In this document: positions 51,793 through 60,579 of the stretch, in pieces | Numbering within the stretch: position 1 is the stretch's first letter | How the letters are laid out: every line of letters begins with the position of its first letter | Origin: Ruminococcaceae bacterium R-25 | Lineage (GTDB): Bacteria > Bacillota > Clostridia > Saccharofermentanales > Saccharofermentanaceae | Assembly: GCA_003149065.1 (NCBI GenBank) | Contig: QGFZ01000002.1 | Coordinates: 784,899-848,898 of the forward strand | Reading direction: 5' to 3' | Length of the DNA: 64,000 bases | Program-made: the position numbers and the translations under genes | The notes under the pieces: generated by a model | Database searches by the model: none | What the model saw: the letters and a program-made list of their open reading frames with translations, nothing else | What the model was told of the DNA's origin: nothing

Positions 51793-52296
51793 ATGGCAAA
51801 TTTCGAAGTGAAGGTAAGTCCTGCAGAGCCTTGTAAGATCGATTACAGCATGTCAATTGATGAGCTCACGAAGTATTACGATGACCTTGCAAAGAAGATC
51901 TCGGGCGGCCAGCCTGAGCTTGCTAACGGCGAATTTATGCAGCTCGGATATGCTCTCGATTTTCTTGGTCTGGTAAAAAAGATTTTCAACATCGATCTTG
52001 ATTTCGAAGAGAAATCGATCCCTACATTAGACCAGATAATAGCTGCGCTCAGCCAGGCAATCCTTACGAAGAAGATCCCGCCTGAAGCAGGAAGCGACAT
52101 AATGAAGAAAGCAACCGGTTATTTGAGCGTTGTCATCTGGAAGAATATCGGAGGCGGCTTTATTAGCTCTAACATCGGTTACGGCGTTAACATCAAAGGC
52201 ACTAATGCATTCGTATACAACAGGATCGGCAGAAGACTCCAGGGTGATGCATCCTGCGATGTCACCAGCTTTTACGAAGAACTTAAGAAACTGTAA
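51793..52296 (+). CDS. Uncharacterised cytosolic protein
   Basis: 167 residues. The N-terminal half is helical, the C-terminal half contains GYLSVVIWKNIGGGFISSNIGYGVNIKG and a basic NRIGRRLQGDASCDVTSFYEELKKL end. No family recognised. A weak TATAAT-like sequence (51754-51759) lies 35 bases upstream. Confidence 0.5.
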   Translation: MANFEVKVSPAEPCKIDYSMSIDELTKYYDDLAKKISGGQPELANGEFMQLGYALDFLGLVKKIFNIDLDFEEKSIPTLDQIIAALSQAILTKKIPPEAGSDIMKKATGYLSVVIWKNIGGGFISSNIGYGVNIKGTNAFVYNRIGRRLQGDASCDVTSFYEELKKL

Positions 52297-52332
52297 TAGC
52301 TTCATTAAATTAACTTACGCAACAATATCTTC

Positions 52333-52366
52333 CTTTTATCTGTATTAAAGGTAACAGAGATAAAAG
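52333..52366 (+). other. Hairpin before the lipoprotein gene
   Basis: CTTTTATC-TGT (52333-52343) can pair with ACA-GA-GATAAAAG (52354-52366), leaving a two-base bulge, directly upstream of the GAGGAGGAGA ribosome site. It has no T-run and could be a 5' mRNA structure or a weak end-of-transcript hairpin. Confidence 0.4.
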
Positions 52367-52382
52367 AGAGGAGGAGACAAGT

Positions 52383-52874
52383 ATGAGACGGATAATTACT
52401 CTTATAGCTGCTTTGTTTGCGGTTAGTTTTGTGCTCTGTTCATGCGGAAAAGTTAACGGGTATATAAAGAAGGATCTTGTATCTGTAAACGAGATGCCCG
52501 GGAATAAGAACGTGCAGGTTTTCGTTGTCGACTATAACGAAGGCAAAGACATTACCGTAAAGATAAAGAATCTTACTGACGAGGTCTTTGCTTATGGTGA
52601 ATACTATTCGATACAGGTTTTTATCGATGGTAGTTGGTACTATGTTCCGATGACATCAGAAAATGCCGTTCATGACTTAGGACACGAATTAGATCCGGGA
52701 ATGAGCTATTGCATGACATACAGCCTTGAGCCTTACGGCGGCAAGCTTTATCCCGGTCATTACAGGATCGCATGCTGTGACATTGGCAATAAGGAAAACA
52801 TCTACTATGCGGAATTCAATGTAATGGCTGACGGTCAGTACAAGTGGGAGATAGTTGAACCTACTGGAACATAA
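52383..52874 (+). CDS. Lipoprotein with Ig-like domain
   Basis: 163 residues. Lipobox LCSC (Cys about 20) preceded by a typical signal, start after GAGGAGGAGACAAGT. The rest is a beta-sandwich resembling bacterial Ig-like domains (VKIKNLTDEVFAYGEYYSIQVFIDGSWYYVPM, ELDPGMSYCMTYSLEPYGGKLYPGHYRIAC). Such small lipoproteins are common in Lachnospiraceae and Oscillospiraceae. Function unknown. Confidence 0.65.
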   Translation: MRRIITLIAALFAVSFVLCSCGKVNGYIKKDLVSVNEMPGNKNVQVFVVDYNEGKDITVKIKNLTDEVFAYGEYYSIQVFIDGSWYYVPMTSENAVHDLGHELDPGMSYCMTYSLEPYGGKLYPGHYRIACCDIGNKENIYYAEFNVMADGQYKWEIVEPTGT

Positions 52875-52925
52875 ACGATATATGTAATATGCTCTGAAGA
52901 AGAATATCGCAGGAGGACAAAGACA

Positions 52926-53315
52926 TTGAGTTTTATTGATGAATCATTACAAAACAGCACTTCAGGAGAAGACTTTGTCCAGGCAATGGCAGATATTTAT
53001 TCGCATCCGGAAGTTAAAGAACAATTAACGGATTATCCGGAATGGATAAGAAACATCATCACGATCATTGATTACGATACTGCTCTTCAGATGGACGGGC
53101 TGGATTTCAAATCTTACGATGAAGAGATCAAAGCTCTCAGGAGCGCCGGGCTGGATAAGGAAGCAGATCTGCTGGCTCTGTTAAATGAAGAGACTTCTGA
53201 TGAGGAAGCATCTGAGGTATATTCGCAGCTGGCTTTGAATAACGATTACGATGCATTCTGGGATGCAGTGTTTAACTATGCCGGAAGCAATCTCCCCAAG
53301 GACTTATCAATATGA
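52926..53315 (+). CDS. Small acidic helical protein, possibly DMP19/DUF4375-like
   Basis: 129 residues from a TTG after GCAGGAGGACAAAGACA. Strongly acidic and helical. The stretch IIDYDTALQMDGLDFKSYDEEIKALRSAGLDKEADLLALL resembles the DMP19/DUF4375 pattern, in which a D.. QxxNGG core is followed by an AL..xGA..xA helix, but the match is weak. It overlaps the next gene by 4 bases. Confidence 0.45.
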   Translation: MSFIDESLQNSTSGEDFVQAMADIYSHPEVKEQLTDYPEWIRNIITIIDYDTALQMDGLDFKSYDEEIKALRSAGLDKEADLLALLNEETSDEEASEVYSQLALNNDYDAFWDAVFNYAGSNLPKDLSI

Positions 53316-53650
53316 GTAAAGAATACGTACAACTATATCTCGATGGAATGCGCAAATCAGGATATGACGTTGGCGAGTATACAGAGCGCCTGTTTGAGTC
53401 AATTTTCGAAGAGTGTCTGGAAGATGCCGGTTACAAAGAGATAACTGCAAAAGCTTCCTTTGACCACGAACTGTTCTGTGCCGCTGTTGCGCAGCTAAAG
53501 GCAAGTAGGCGATTAGGGTGCTCAAATCACGGACCATATAATATTAAAGTGTTCTGGGGCCTTTCAGATGAACAGGTCGATTTTGTCCTCAGTAACATTC
53601 CTGCACATTTGGTCGGGTTTGCCAAGGGCGCCATCCTTGCTGAAGAATAA
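53312..53650 (+). CDS. Uncharacterised small protein
   Basis: 112 residues, ATG overlapping the preceding stop (ATGA). Mixed helices, with a Cys/His-containing SRRLGCSNHGPYNIKVFWGLSDEQVDFVLSNIP region. No family recognised. Coupled translation suggests it works together with the preceding acidic protein. Confidence 0.5.
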   Translation: MSKEYVQLYLDGMRKSGYDVGEYTERLFESIFEECLEDAGYKEITAKASFDHELFCAAVAQLKASRRLGCSNHGPYNIKVFWGLSDEQVDFVLSNIPAHLVGFAKGAILAEE

Positions 53651-53687
53651 TAGAGTTTAATCGTTTGTTATAATGTTAGCGTTGGAG

Positions 53688-53715
53688 CTGCCTCTCTTAT
53701 AGGGAGGCAGTTTTT
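53688..53715 (+). terminator. Intrinsic terminator
   Basis: CTGCCTC (53688-53694) pairs with GAGGCAG (53704-53710) around a 9-base loop, followed by TTTTT. It ends the transcript of the two small genes at 52926-53650. Confidence 0.85.
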
Positions 53716-53775
53716 GTGTATAATGAAAATGTTGGATAATAGCATTTGTTTTGTTCGTTCCGTAAGGGGGCACTC

Positions 53776-54402
53776 ATGAAAGTTACTGATGTCAATATTG
53801 ACCAGTTATTGTATACACAGCCTGTCAGGACTACTGATTATGATGAAGCAGAAGAATCCGGCGGATTGTTCAAAAAGCTTTTCCAAAAGAAAGATAAGCA
53901 TAACCCGTCTTATTTTGAAACCAGAATAGAAGAGTTCGGCAAGGACGATCTGTACGATGACATTAAGGATGGATACGATGCATATCAGATAAAAGGCGCG
54001 CCGTTTGAGACTATGGTGCTCCTTTCGTGCAGTTATCTGATCCTTCCGGAGAAGGAGATCTTTCCTCTTTATAAGCTTTCCAGGTTTGCTCTCATGAACG
54101 AGGTTGAATGGGAAAGACCATACGAGCAGTATGCCATAGACAGGATCAATGAACCGTACGATCCGTCTTACGTGAGTGAATTCGAAAACGAGGAATCCTT
54201 TGAACTGGACAGATTCAATATTCTGCTGCATCTATACGATAACAACAATGTGCTCTTCGAATATGTTATCAAGATGGAGATAGCTGACAGAAAAGATTTC
54301 AGAGCGAAGTTAAATGAACGTATGGAACAGGTCGGTGTTATTGACACTTCTGAGGAAGAAGTCATGGAAGGGCGGTTCCCTGACCAGCAAGGCAATTGGT
54401 GA
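53776..54402 (+). CDS. Uncharacterised acidic protein
   Basis: 208 residues from the ATG at 53776 after AAGGGGGCACTC; the frame could be extended upstream to 53746. No signal. The sequence is very rich in Asp, Glu, Tyr and Phe, with alternating helices and DDLYDDIKDGYDAYQIKGAPFETMVLL. No family recognised. It precedes the DUF1266-like gene by 40 bases and is probably cotranscribed with it. Confidence 0.5.
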   Translation: MKVTDVNIDQLLYTQPVRTTDYDEAEESGGLFKKLFQKKDKHNPSYFETRIEEFGKDDLYDDIKDGYDAYQIKGAPFETMVLLSCSYLILPEKEIFPLYKLSRFALMNEVEWERPYEQYAIDRINEPYDPSYVSEFENEESFELDRFNILLHLYDNNNVLFEYVIKMEIADRKDFRAKLNERMEQVGVIDTSEEEVMEGRFPDQQGNW

Positions 54403-54442
54403 GAAATTTAATAATTCTAAAAAAGGAGCAGAGGTATTTTCT

Positions 54443-55537
54443 ATGGCACAGATCAGTGATAATGACGCAATCTTTAACCAGCTCGACCAGTTGAATAATG
54501 AGGGTAAGTACGAGCAGATCCTGGAAACGATAGCAGCGGTTCCTGAAGATAAAGTAAGCAACAAACTGTGGTTCAAAAAGATCCAGGCACTTAACAGTCT
54601 CGGACTTTTCAAGGAAGCCAGAAAAGAGATCGGTCTTGTTTCCAAGCGCTGTTCTGAACCAGGCGAAGATGCCATGCTTTTTTATCTTATGGGTTATACT
54701 TTCGAGCATTCCGGACATGAACATAAGGCAGTTGAGTGCTATAGCCGAACCAGGGAGTTTGATCCTGACTTTGAGAATATCCAGAGCCTGATCGATAACT
54801 GTAAGGCTGCTGTTAAGAAGGATATGGAAACTTCAAAAGAGACTTTGGAAAAACTCATTGCTGAAGTCGACAATGCCATCATAGAAGCTAAGGGACAGCA
54901 GAAACTCGAATATCCTGACGCGCTGACATATGCTTCACTGATCAGTTCTTCGTTTATCCCTACAGGATTAGGTTTTGAACTTCCTGTCGATGATCCTTTC
55001 TTCAAATTGAAGGACAACGATCTGAAAGAAAAGGTTAAGTTTTATCTGGACAGAAAGTATGGCGTAACTGATGTTAAGAGCCTTCAGCAGTGGTATGGAA
55101 ATAACCGCCTCGCACCAACGATCCAGGGCGTAAGAAATGCGCTTGCTAAAAACATTCCGATGCCTGTTGAGAAAATGAGCGCCAAAGAAATCACGTATTT
55201 TGAATCTATCATGTTCTCTCTTAACAGCCTGGAAGAGTTCCTGCCTGAAGCAGGTGTTGCTGCATGGGATTACAATGAAGTAATCGCGCTCTCCCGTATT
55301 GCATTCGTTGCAGACATTATCAGCAATTCTGAGTTCTGTGAGGCTACATTGTTCTTTACTGATGAATGCACGAGAAACTTCTCGTCCTGGACGGAGTATG
55401 CACATTCTCTTATCATCGGAGGCTACTTCAACTGCCTGTTTGAGACGCAGTACGACATAAAGAACGCGACAATGTTCGGTACCGTTTCATGCAGACACTG
55501 CAAGGAAAACTATCCTAAGGTTAAGTGGATAAAGTAA
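54443..55537 (+). CDS. TPR protein with C-terminal DUF1266-like domain
   Basis: 364 residues from the ATG at 54443, following AAAAGGAGCAGAGGTATTTTCT; the longer frame from 54314 overlaps the previous gene. Residues about 5-125 are tetratricopeptide-like repeats (KYEQILETIAAVPEDKVSNKLW, GYTFEHSGHEHKAVECYSRTREFDPDF). Residues about 165-350 resemble DUF1266 (AWDYNEVIALSRIAFVADIISNSEF, FSSWTEYAHSLIIGGYF), ending in SCRHCKENYPKVKW. DUF1266 proteins occur in polymorphic toxin and immunity settings, but no toxin is present here. Confidence 0.65.
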   Translation: MAQISDNDAIFNQLDQLNNEGKYEQILETIAAVPEDKVSNKLWFKKIQALNSLGLFKEARKEIGLVSKRCSEPGEDAMLFYLMGYTFEHSGHEHKAVECYSRTREFDPDFENIQSLIDNCKAAVKKDMETSKETLEKLIAEVDNAIIEAKGQQKLEYPDALTYASLISSSFIPTGLGFELPVDDPFFKLKDNDLKEKVKFYLDRKYGVTDVKSLQQWYGNNRLAPTIQGVRNALAKNIPMPVEKMSAKEITYFESIMFSLNSLEEFLPEAGVAAWDYNEVIALSRIAFVADIISNSEFCEATLFFTDECTRNFSSWTEYAHSLIIGGYFNCLFETQYDIKNATMFGTVSCRHCKENYPKVKWIK

Positions 55538-55564
55538 GATTACAATCAAAAGAAAATATTAAGG

Positions 55565-56449
55565 ATGAAAAATATGGAATTAATAAGTGATTACATGCGG
55601 GATGACAGTTCCCGCAAACTGCTTAATGAGCTGACGACGAAAACCTTCGGATTTGATTTTGAAGGCTGGGTAAAAGACGGCTATTTCGAAGGCGACTACA
55701 TACCGTATTCATTGGTGGAAGGTGGGAAGATGCTCTCGAATGTATCAGCGAATAAGATGCATTTTATGCAGAAAGGCATTGAAAAGAATTATATCCAGAT
55801 AGGCACCGTCATGACCGATGAAGAGCACCGGAAACAGGGCCTTGCGAAAAAGCTCTTAGATCATGTCATTAAGACTTATGAGAATGACTGTGACGGCATA
55901 TACCTGTTCGGTAATCTTGGTGCTGTTGATTTCTACCTGAAGTGCGGATTCAAGATCATGAACCAGTACAGGTATTTCGTAAAAGAAGAATACTGCAGTA
56001 AGAAGATCTCAGGAAGCGGATTCGTGCCGGTTAAAGATATGGGTGAAGATATTAAGAGAAAGTATCTGGAACTGGTGCGCGAAAGTTCTTTCTCCTCATC
56101 TTTTGAGCAGATAAATAAGTATGGTCTGCAGATGTTCTACACGGCATGGCTGGATACGGTTTTCTACGCTGAAGATATCGATTGTTTTATCGTAATGGAT
56201 GATGACGACGGAACTGTGCTCCAGTCAGTTTTATGTAAAGAGAAGATATCATTGGCTGATGTCATCGGACGTCTTGAGCTGGACGATAACAAGCTGAGAC
56301 TGGGATTTACGCCTCTTGATGAAGACATGTATCTCTGCAATTCTGAAGTTTACGACGGCGCAGATGACTACAGGCTCTTCTACAGAGGAGAACAGCTGGA
56401 ATCGATAGAAAAAGATAAGCTCTATTTCCCGGATCTTTCGCATGCCTGA
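55565..56449 (+). CDS. Two-domain GNAT-like acetyltransferase
   Basis: 294 residues. The N-terminal half is a GNAT domain (IQIGTVMTDEEHRKQGLAKKLLDHVI with the acetyl-CoA loop RKQGLAKK, about 88-97, and FYLKCGFKIMNQYR). The C-terminal 130 residues are a second, degenerate domain without visible motifs (a DUF4081/FR47-like arrangement is possible). Substrate unknown. It starts 27 bases after the DUF1266-like gene. Confidence 0.75.
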   Translation: MKNMELISDYMRDDSSRKLLNELTTKTFGFDFEGWVKDGYFEGDYIPYSLVEGGKMLSNVSANKMHFMQKGIEKNYIQIGTVMTDEEHRKQGLAKKLLDHVIKTYENDCDGIYLFGNLGAVDFYLKCGFKIMNQYRYFVKEEYCSKKISGSGFVPVKDMGEDIKRKYLELVRESSFSSSFEQINKYGLQMFYTAWLDTVFYAEDIDCFIVMDDDDGTVLQSVLCKEKISLADVIGRLELDDNKLRLGFTPLDEDMYLCNSEVYDGADDYRLFYRGEQLESIEKDKLYFPDLSHA

Positions 56450-56499
56450 TCTGATGTGAGAAAAATGACGTTTTAAGAAAGGATATAAACAGAAAAGTT

Positions 56500-56907
56500 A
56501 TGGAATTAAGTGACGAATTATATGCTGAGATCACCAAACACAGCGACATCGGAGAGCACTATTTTGAAGACGGCAAGTACAGAAAGGCACTTGAAGAATA
56601 TAAGAAAGCTTTTGAACTGATACCTGAGCCCAAGACCGACTGGGAGGCTTCCGTTTGGACCCTTGCAGCTATTGGTGATTCGCATTACATGTTAAGGGAG
56701 TTTGTATCTGCGCTTAAGATTTTCGAGCAGCTCATGAACGAGTATCACGAAGAGAGCAATCCTTTTGCAAGAGTCAGATACGGCGAATGCCTCTATGAGA
56801 CCGGAAATACCGAAGCAGCCAGAGAACACCTCCAGGCAGCTTTTGATATGGAAGGCGAAGAGATCTTCGATAACGATAAGTATCTGAAGTTTATTTCCGG
56901 AGATTGA
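56500..56907 (+). CDS. Small tetratricopeptide repeat protein
   Basis: 135 residues. The motif pattern GEHYFEDGKYRKALEEYKKAFELIP, GDSHYMLREFVSALKIFEQLMNEY and GECLYETGNTEAAREHLQAAFDMEG makes three TPR units, a protein-interaction solenoid. Similar single-module TPR proteins often act as immunity or adaptor proteins. It lies 50 bases after the acetyltransferase gene and 25 bases before the nitroreductase gene. Confidence 0.72.
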   Translation: MELSDELYAEITKHSDIGEHYFEDGKYRKALEEYKKAFELIPEPKTDWEASVWTLAAIGDSHYMLREFVSALKIFEQLMNEYHEESNPFARVRYGECLYETGNTEAAREHLQAAFDMEGEEIFDNDKYLKFISGD

Positions 56908-56932
56908 TATTAACCCCTTTGGAGAGAATAAG

Positions 56933-57601
56933 ATGACTGAACAAATGAAGCAGGCAATGACCACAAGGCACACCGTCAGACAGTTTGACGGAACACCTTT
57001 ATCTGAATCTGAAAAAAGCATTCTGAGATCAAGAGTTGATGAACTGGACAAACAATATGATCTGTCGATTGCATTGATCGAGAGTGAGAAGACACCTGTC
57101 AATTTTATGGGCAAAGCTCTGCTGGGCGGAAAGGGCGTTAATTCCTATTTCGTACTTGCAGCTGATGACAGGGATGACATCGATGAAATGCTCGGATATG
57201 CAGGATCAAACCTGTGCCTTTATGCCCAGATTAATGGTCTTAATACCTGGTGGATAGCAGGAACATTTAACAGGAAATATGTTGAAGGATTTGTTGTCGG
57301 GAAAAAGATCGTAAGCATTATCGCTGTAGGTCACGGCAAGACGCAGGGCGTGCCGCATAAGAGCAAGTCAAAAGATCAGGTAAGCAGTTACGAGGGCGAA
57401 GCTCCGGAGTGGTTTAATAATGGCGTTGAGGCAGCTCTTCTTGCACCAACCGCTATTAATATGCAGGCATTTACTATCACAGGTAATGGCAATAAGGTTC
57501 ACTTAACATACAAGAGCGGACCTATGTCCGGAATAGACAAAGGAATCGTTAAGCATCATTTCGAACTCGGTGCAGGAAAAGAGAATTTTGAGTGGGCTTA
57601 A
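56933..57601 (+). CDS. Nitroreductase family protein
   Basis: 222 residues. It has the N-terminal RHTVRQFDGTPLSESE FMN-contact region, a shortened middle, LGYAGSNLCLYAQINGLNTWWIAGTFNRK, and the C-terminal APTAINMQAFTITG typical of the nitroreductase fold that binds FMN. It should reduce nitro or quinone compounds with NAD(P)H, but the physiological substrate is unclear. The start follows TTTGGAGAGAATAAG. Confidence 0.8.
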   Translation: MTEQMKQAMTTRHTVRQFDGTPLSESEKSILRSRVDELDKQYDLSIALIESEKTPVNFMGKALLGGKGVNSYFVLAADDRDDIDEMLGYAGSNLCLYAQINGLNTWWIAGTFNRKYVEGFVVGKKIVSIIAVGHGKTQGVPHKSKSKDQVSSYEGEAPEWFNNGVEAALLAPTAINMQAFTITGNGNKVHLTYKSGPMSGIDKGIVKHHFELGAGKENFEWA

Positions 57602-57629
57602 TCGGATTACGATCTGAATGCAGCGCTGC

Positions 57630-58559
57630 TTAATCCTTAACCCCTCTTATTGTAAGTCCCGACACGAAGTATTTCTGAAGGAACGGATAGATTATGAGAA
57701 GCGGCAGCATCGAGACGACCGCTAAGGCCGAACGGATCGTTCTGGGGCTGATTGGTAATTCTTGAGGCCCGTGTATTGAGTTGACGTCGGTCCTGGCGGA
57801 AAGGACGTAAGTATAATACTTCAGCATTTCATATTGCAGGGTTGTGTACTTGGGCGAGAATCTGTTGTAGATCATTGCATCGAACCATGAGTTCCACTGG
57901 GTCGTGGCAATGAAAAGTGCTATCGCGGCATAAACAGGCATGCATATAGGCGATATGATCCGCCAGAAGATGCTGATATATCCGGCACCGTCAAGCTTCG
58001 CTGCTTCTTCAAGCGAGTCCGGAATACTCTTCATATACGTCCTCATAACGAGCACATAAATACCACTTATAATGCCCGGGACAATGTAGACCCAGAAAGA
58101 CTGCGTGAGGTGGAGCTTTCTGTACAGGTAGAATACCGGGACAAAGCCGGCCTGCGCATATATCGTGATTATCCAGAACAGCGAAAGAGCGGATCTTAAC
58201 ATGAATTTCTTACGGCTTAAGATAAATGCTAGAAAAGCGTTTGCAACAACTCCGATGCCCGCTCCGATCAAGGTTCTTGCTATGGTAACTATAGCACCGT
58301 ACCTGATGCTTTCCCTGTTAAAGAGAAGCTCTTTATAACTTTCTAAAGACCATACGTGCGGCCACAGGTGGATTTTGCCGTATAACGAATCCATTCCGTC
58401 ACTTAAGGAATATGCCAGCATGTTGATTATCGGATAAAGAACAACTACTGCAAATAAGGTGAGGACGGCATAGACGATCACATCGATGACGGTGTCTGAC
58501 TTTGCTTTCTTTTTCCTGATCCTGATCTTTTCGTGTGAAACATTTTCGAGACTTGCCAT
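57630..58559 (-). CDS. Carbohydrate ABC transporter permease (MalG/LplC type)
   Basis: 309 residues from the ATG at 58557-58559, preceded by TTTGGGAGGAAGATACC. Six membrane segments and the EAA loop EEAAKLDGAGYISIFWRIISPICMPVYAAIALF place it in the MalG-like permease family, closest in pattern to the LplC/YtcP branch that handles oligosaccharides. It ends SGLTIRGVKD, the usual C-terminus. No partner permease, ATPase or binding protein lies on this strand within 5 kb, so it is an orphan component. The two large binding lipoproteins of this window are candidates, without evidence. Confidence 0.82.
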   Translation of the reverse strand: MASLENVSHEKIRIRKKKAKSDTVIDVIVYAVLTLFAVVVLYPIINMLAYSLSDGMDSLYGKIHLWPHVWSLESYKELLFNRESIRYGAIVTIARTLIGAGIGVVANAFLAFILSRKKFMLRSALSLFWIITIYAQAGFVPVFYLYRKLHLTQSFWVYIVPGIISGIYVLVMRTYMKSIPDSLEEAAKLDGAGYISIFWRIISPICMPVYAAIALFIATTQWNSWFDAMIYNRFSPKYTTLQYEMLKYYTYVLSARTDVNSIHGPQELPISPRTIRSALAVVSMLPLLIIYPFLQKYFVSGLTIRGVKD

Positions 58560-58743
58560 GGTATCTTCCTCCCAAAGCACCGCCTAATAGATCCCTGTTT
58601 ACCAACTATAGGTTAGCACCTGAAAACATTTCGCAACAACGGACAAACTCTGACATTAATACCGTATAATTACAGGCTTTGGCAGATTGAGATGTTATAA
58701 TCTGTTTATATATGATTTTTATTGATATTAAGGAGGAACGGGT

Positions 58744-59313
58744 GTGGAAAAGGCAAAGACTTATACGATCCATATCGCCGGACTTACAAGAGAACTCCCT
58801 CTTTGCAAAGTGACTGACGATATTTATATTGCAGCCTTTATATGCTTCGGTGATGCGGAGCTTACCGAGGCTTGTGCGAGAGAAATGCTAAAGCTCGTTC
58901 CGCGCGAAGATTACGACTATATCCTTACGGCAGAGGCCAAGGGCATTCCGTTTGGCCACGAGATGGCAAGGCAGGCCGGCATGAGAAAGCATTTCGTTGC
59001 GCGCAAGGGCATCAAGAATTACATGCCTGACCCGATATCGGTCGATGACGAATCAATAACCACAAAAGGTCTTCAGAAGCTTTATCTCGGAAGTGATGAC
59101 GCAGCACTTATTAAGGGAAAGCGCATTCTTCTGGTAGATGATGTCATCTCCACAGGAGGTTCACTGCGTGCGATGGAGGCACTGGTTAATATTGCCGGCG
59201 GAACTGTCGCCGGTAAGATTGCAGCTCTTGCCGAAGGCGATGCAAGCAAGAGGGACGACATCAAGTTCCTTGACAGCCTCCCGTTATTTGACGCTGACGG
59301 AAATCCTAAATAA
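58744..59313 (+). CDS. Purine phosphoribosyltransferase family protein
   Basis: 189 residues from a GTG after AGGAGGAACGGGT. The PRPP-binding motif ILLVDDVISTGGSLRAMEAL is at about 121-140, and EAKGIPFGHEMARQAG in the first half is typical of the APT/XPT branch that salvages adenine or xanthine/guanine. The hood region is too divergent to fix the base. It is monocistronic and sits upstream of the sigma factor operon by 107 bases. Confidence 0.8.
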   Translation: MEKAKTYTIHIAGLTRELPLCKVTDDIYIAAFICFGDAELTEACAREMLKLVPREDYDYILTAEAKGIPFGHEMARQAGMRKHFVARKGIKNYMPDPISVDDESITTKGLQKLYLGSDDAALIKGKRILLVDDVISTGGSLRAMEALVNIAGGTVAGKIAALAEGDASKRDDIKFLDSLPLFDADGNPK

Positions 59314-59420
59314 GTTATCAATTAACAATACTCAAAATAAATCTTCATTTTCCCCTTTTATGTGAGAAAACGTATAGTAGAGCCGTAGTATAAGTGAGCT
59401 CTCGATAAAACGGAGGAAAT

Positions 59421-59894
59421 GTGAGAAACGACGAAGTCGTCAGATTGTTTGATCTGTATGCTAACGATCTTTATCGTTTTGCTCTCTCGTATCTTGGGTC
59501 AAAACAGGATGCTGAAGATACAGTTCAGGATATATATCTTAAACTGCTCAGCAAATCACTGCTTTTGCGAAAAGATCGAGAGAAAGCTTATTTGATGAAG
59601 ATGACGGCAAATGCCTGCAAAGATCTTCTTGACTCACCTGTTAGAAAAACGGGTGTGGATCTTGAATCGACTTCTGAGGAAATCTATTGTTCCTATGATT
59701 TTACTGATGATGACAAAGTGGTTTTCGAAGCTTTAATGAAGCTTGAGCCGACTCTTAGGTTACCGATACACCTTTTTTATTTTGGTGACTACTCTTACAA
59801 GGAAATAGCTAAGATCCTGAGCCTTTCAGAATCAGCAGTTGCCATGAGGATCAAGAGAGGCAAAGAGCAGTTAAGAGGATTATTGGAGAACTGA
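59421..59894 (+). CDS. Sigma-70 family (ECF) RNA polymerase sigma factor
   Basis: 157 residues from a GTG after GGAGGAAAT. Region 2 is RLFDLYANDLYRFALSYLGSKQDAEDTVQDIYLKLL (about 8-43). Region 4 is HLFYFGDYSYKEIAKILSLSESAVAMRIKRGKEQLR (about 116-152), a good helix-turn-helix for the -35 element. There is no region 1 or 3, as expected for ECF factors. It lies 1 base before its presumed anti-sigma gene. Such factors usually direct their own operon, but no recognisable ECF promoter was found. Confidence 0.88.
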   Translation: MRNDEVVRLFDLYANDLYRFALSYLGSKQDAEDTVQDIYLKLLSKSLLLRKDREKAYLMKMTANACKDLLDSPVRKTGVDLESTSEEIYCSYDFTDDDKVVFEALMKLEPTLRLPIHLFYFGDYSYKEIAKILSLSESAVAMRIKRGKEQLRGLLEN

Positions 59895-59895
59895 T

Positions 59896-60564
59896 ATGAA
59901 GGATATTAAACCGACGATCAACAAAATAAGACTTGATGATGCCAAGTCAAACGAGATCAGGTCAAAACTCATTCAGAAAAAAGGTGTCACTCACATGTGG
60001 ATGATTCCTGTAGCTGCAGTACTGACCACAATTGTTGTGTTAATGGTAATTCCTTATACAAGAAACGCGGTTGTTAATGCTGCAGAAAAGTTATTCAAAA
60101 ATTATGAAGTCAGGTTATTAAGTGGTGAAGAGGTAGGCTGGGGAACAGACCCTGATACAGGGAAAGAATACTCATGGATGCATGGAAACGCGCAAGATCA
60201 AATAGCTCTTGCTGAGGCTAAAGACGGCCGTTTATACATGGTCCTGGATGATGAATGGACTGATATTACTGATAAATGCAGCGGAACGGAATATTACCGG
60301 TATGAAGTGGTTCACGAAGACGGAGTTAAGGAAGTCATAATGATTGGCGGAAAGCCTGAAGGTCACAGATATGGCTGGATACTTGTTGTATATGATCCTG
60401 ATGGTACAAGAATAGCCGAAATATGTAATATTCCATACAGTTCACCAAGAATGTATGTGGATTGTGACGCTGAAGACTTTGAATGGGTAACAACGGCTCG
60501 TCATGATGAGGGTATACCTTGTAACAATCGTAATTGCGAGATCTGTTATGGTTCAGGCCGCTAA
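59896..60564 (+). CDS. Putative anti-sigma factor (single-TM protein)
   Basis: 222 residues. A short cytosolic N-terminus (about 1-33) is followed by one membrane segment (about 36-55) and an extracellular domain of about 165 residues that ends in a Cys-rich tail CNNRNCEICYGSG. Its place one base after the sigma gene suggests it holds the sigma factor at the membrane and releases it on a signal. The cytosolic part is shorter than the usual zinc-binding anti-sigma domain and has no HxxxCxxC motif, so the mode of binding is unclear. The Cys tail outside could sense redox. Confidence 0.65.
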   Translation: MKDIKPTINKIRLDDAKSNEIRSKLIQKKGVTHMWMIPVAAVLTTIVVLMVIPYTRNAVVNAAEKLFKNYEVRLLSGEEVGWGTDPDTGKEYSWMHGNAQDQIALAEAKDGRLYMVLDDEWTDITDKCSGTEYYRYEVVHEDGVKEVIMIGGKPEGHRYGWILVVYDPDGTRIAEICNIPYSSPRMYVDCDAEDFEWVTTARHDEGIPCNNRNCEICYGSGR

Positions 60565-60579
60565 TATGGGGAAAATAAA

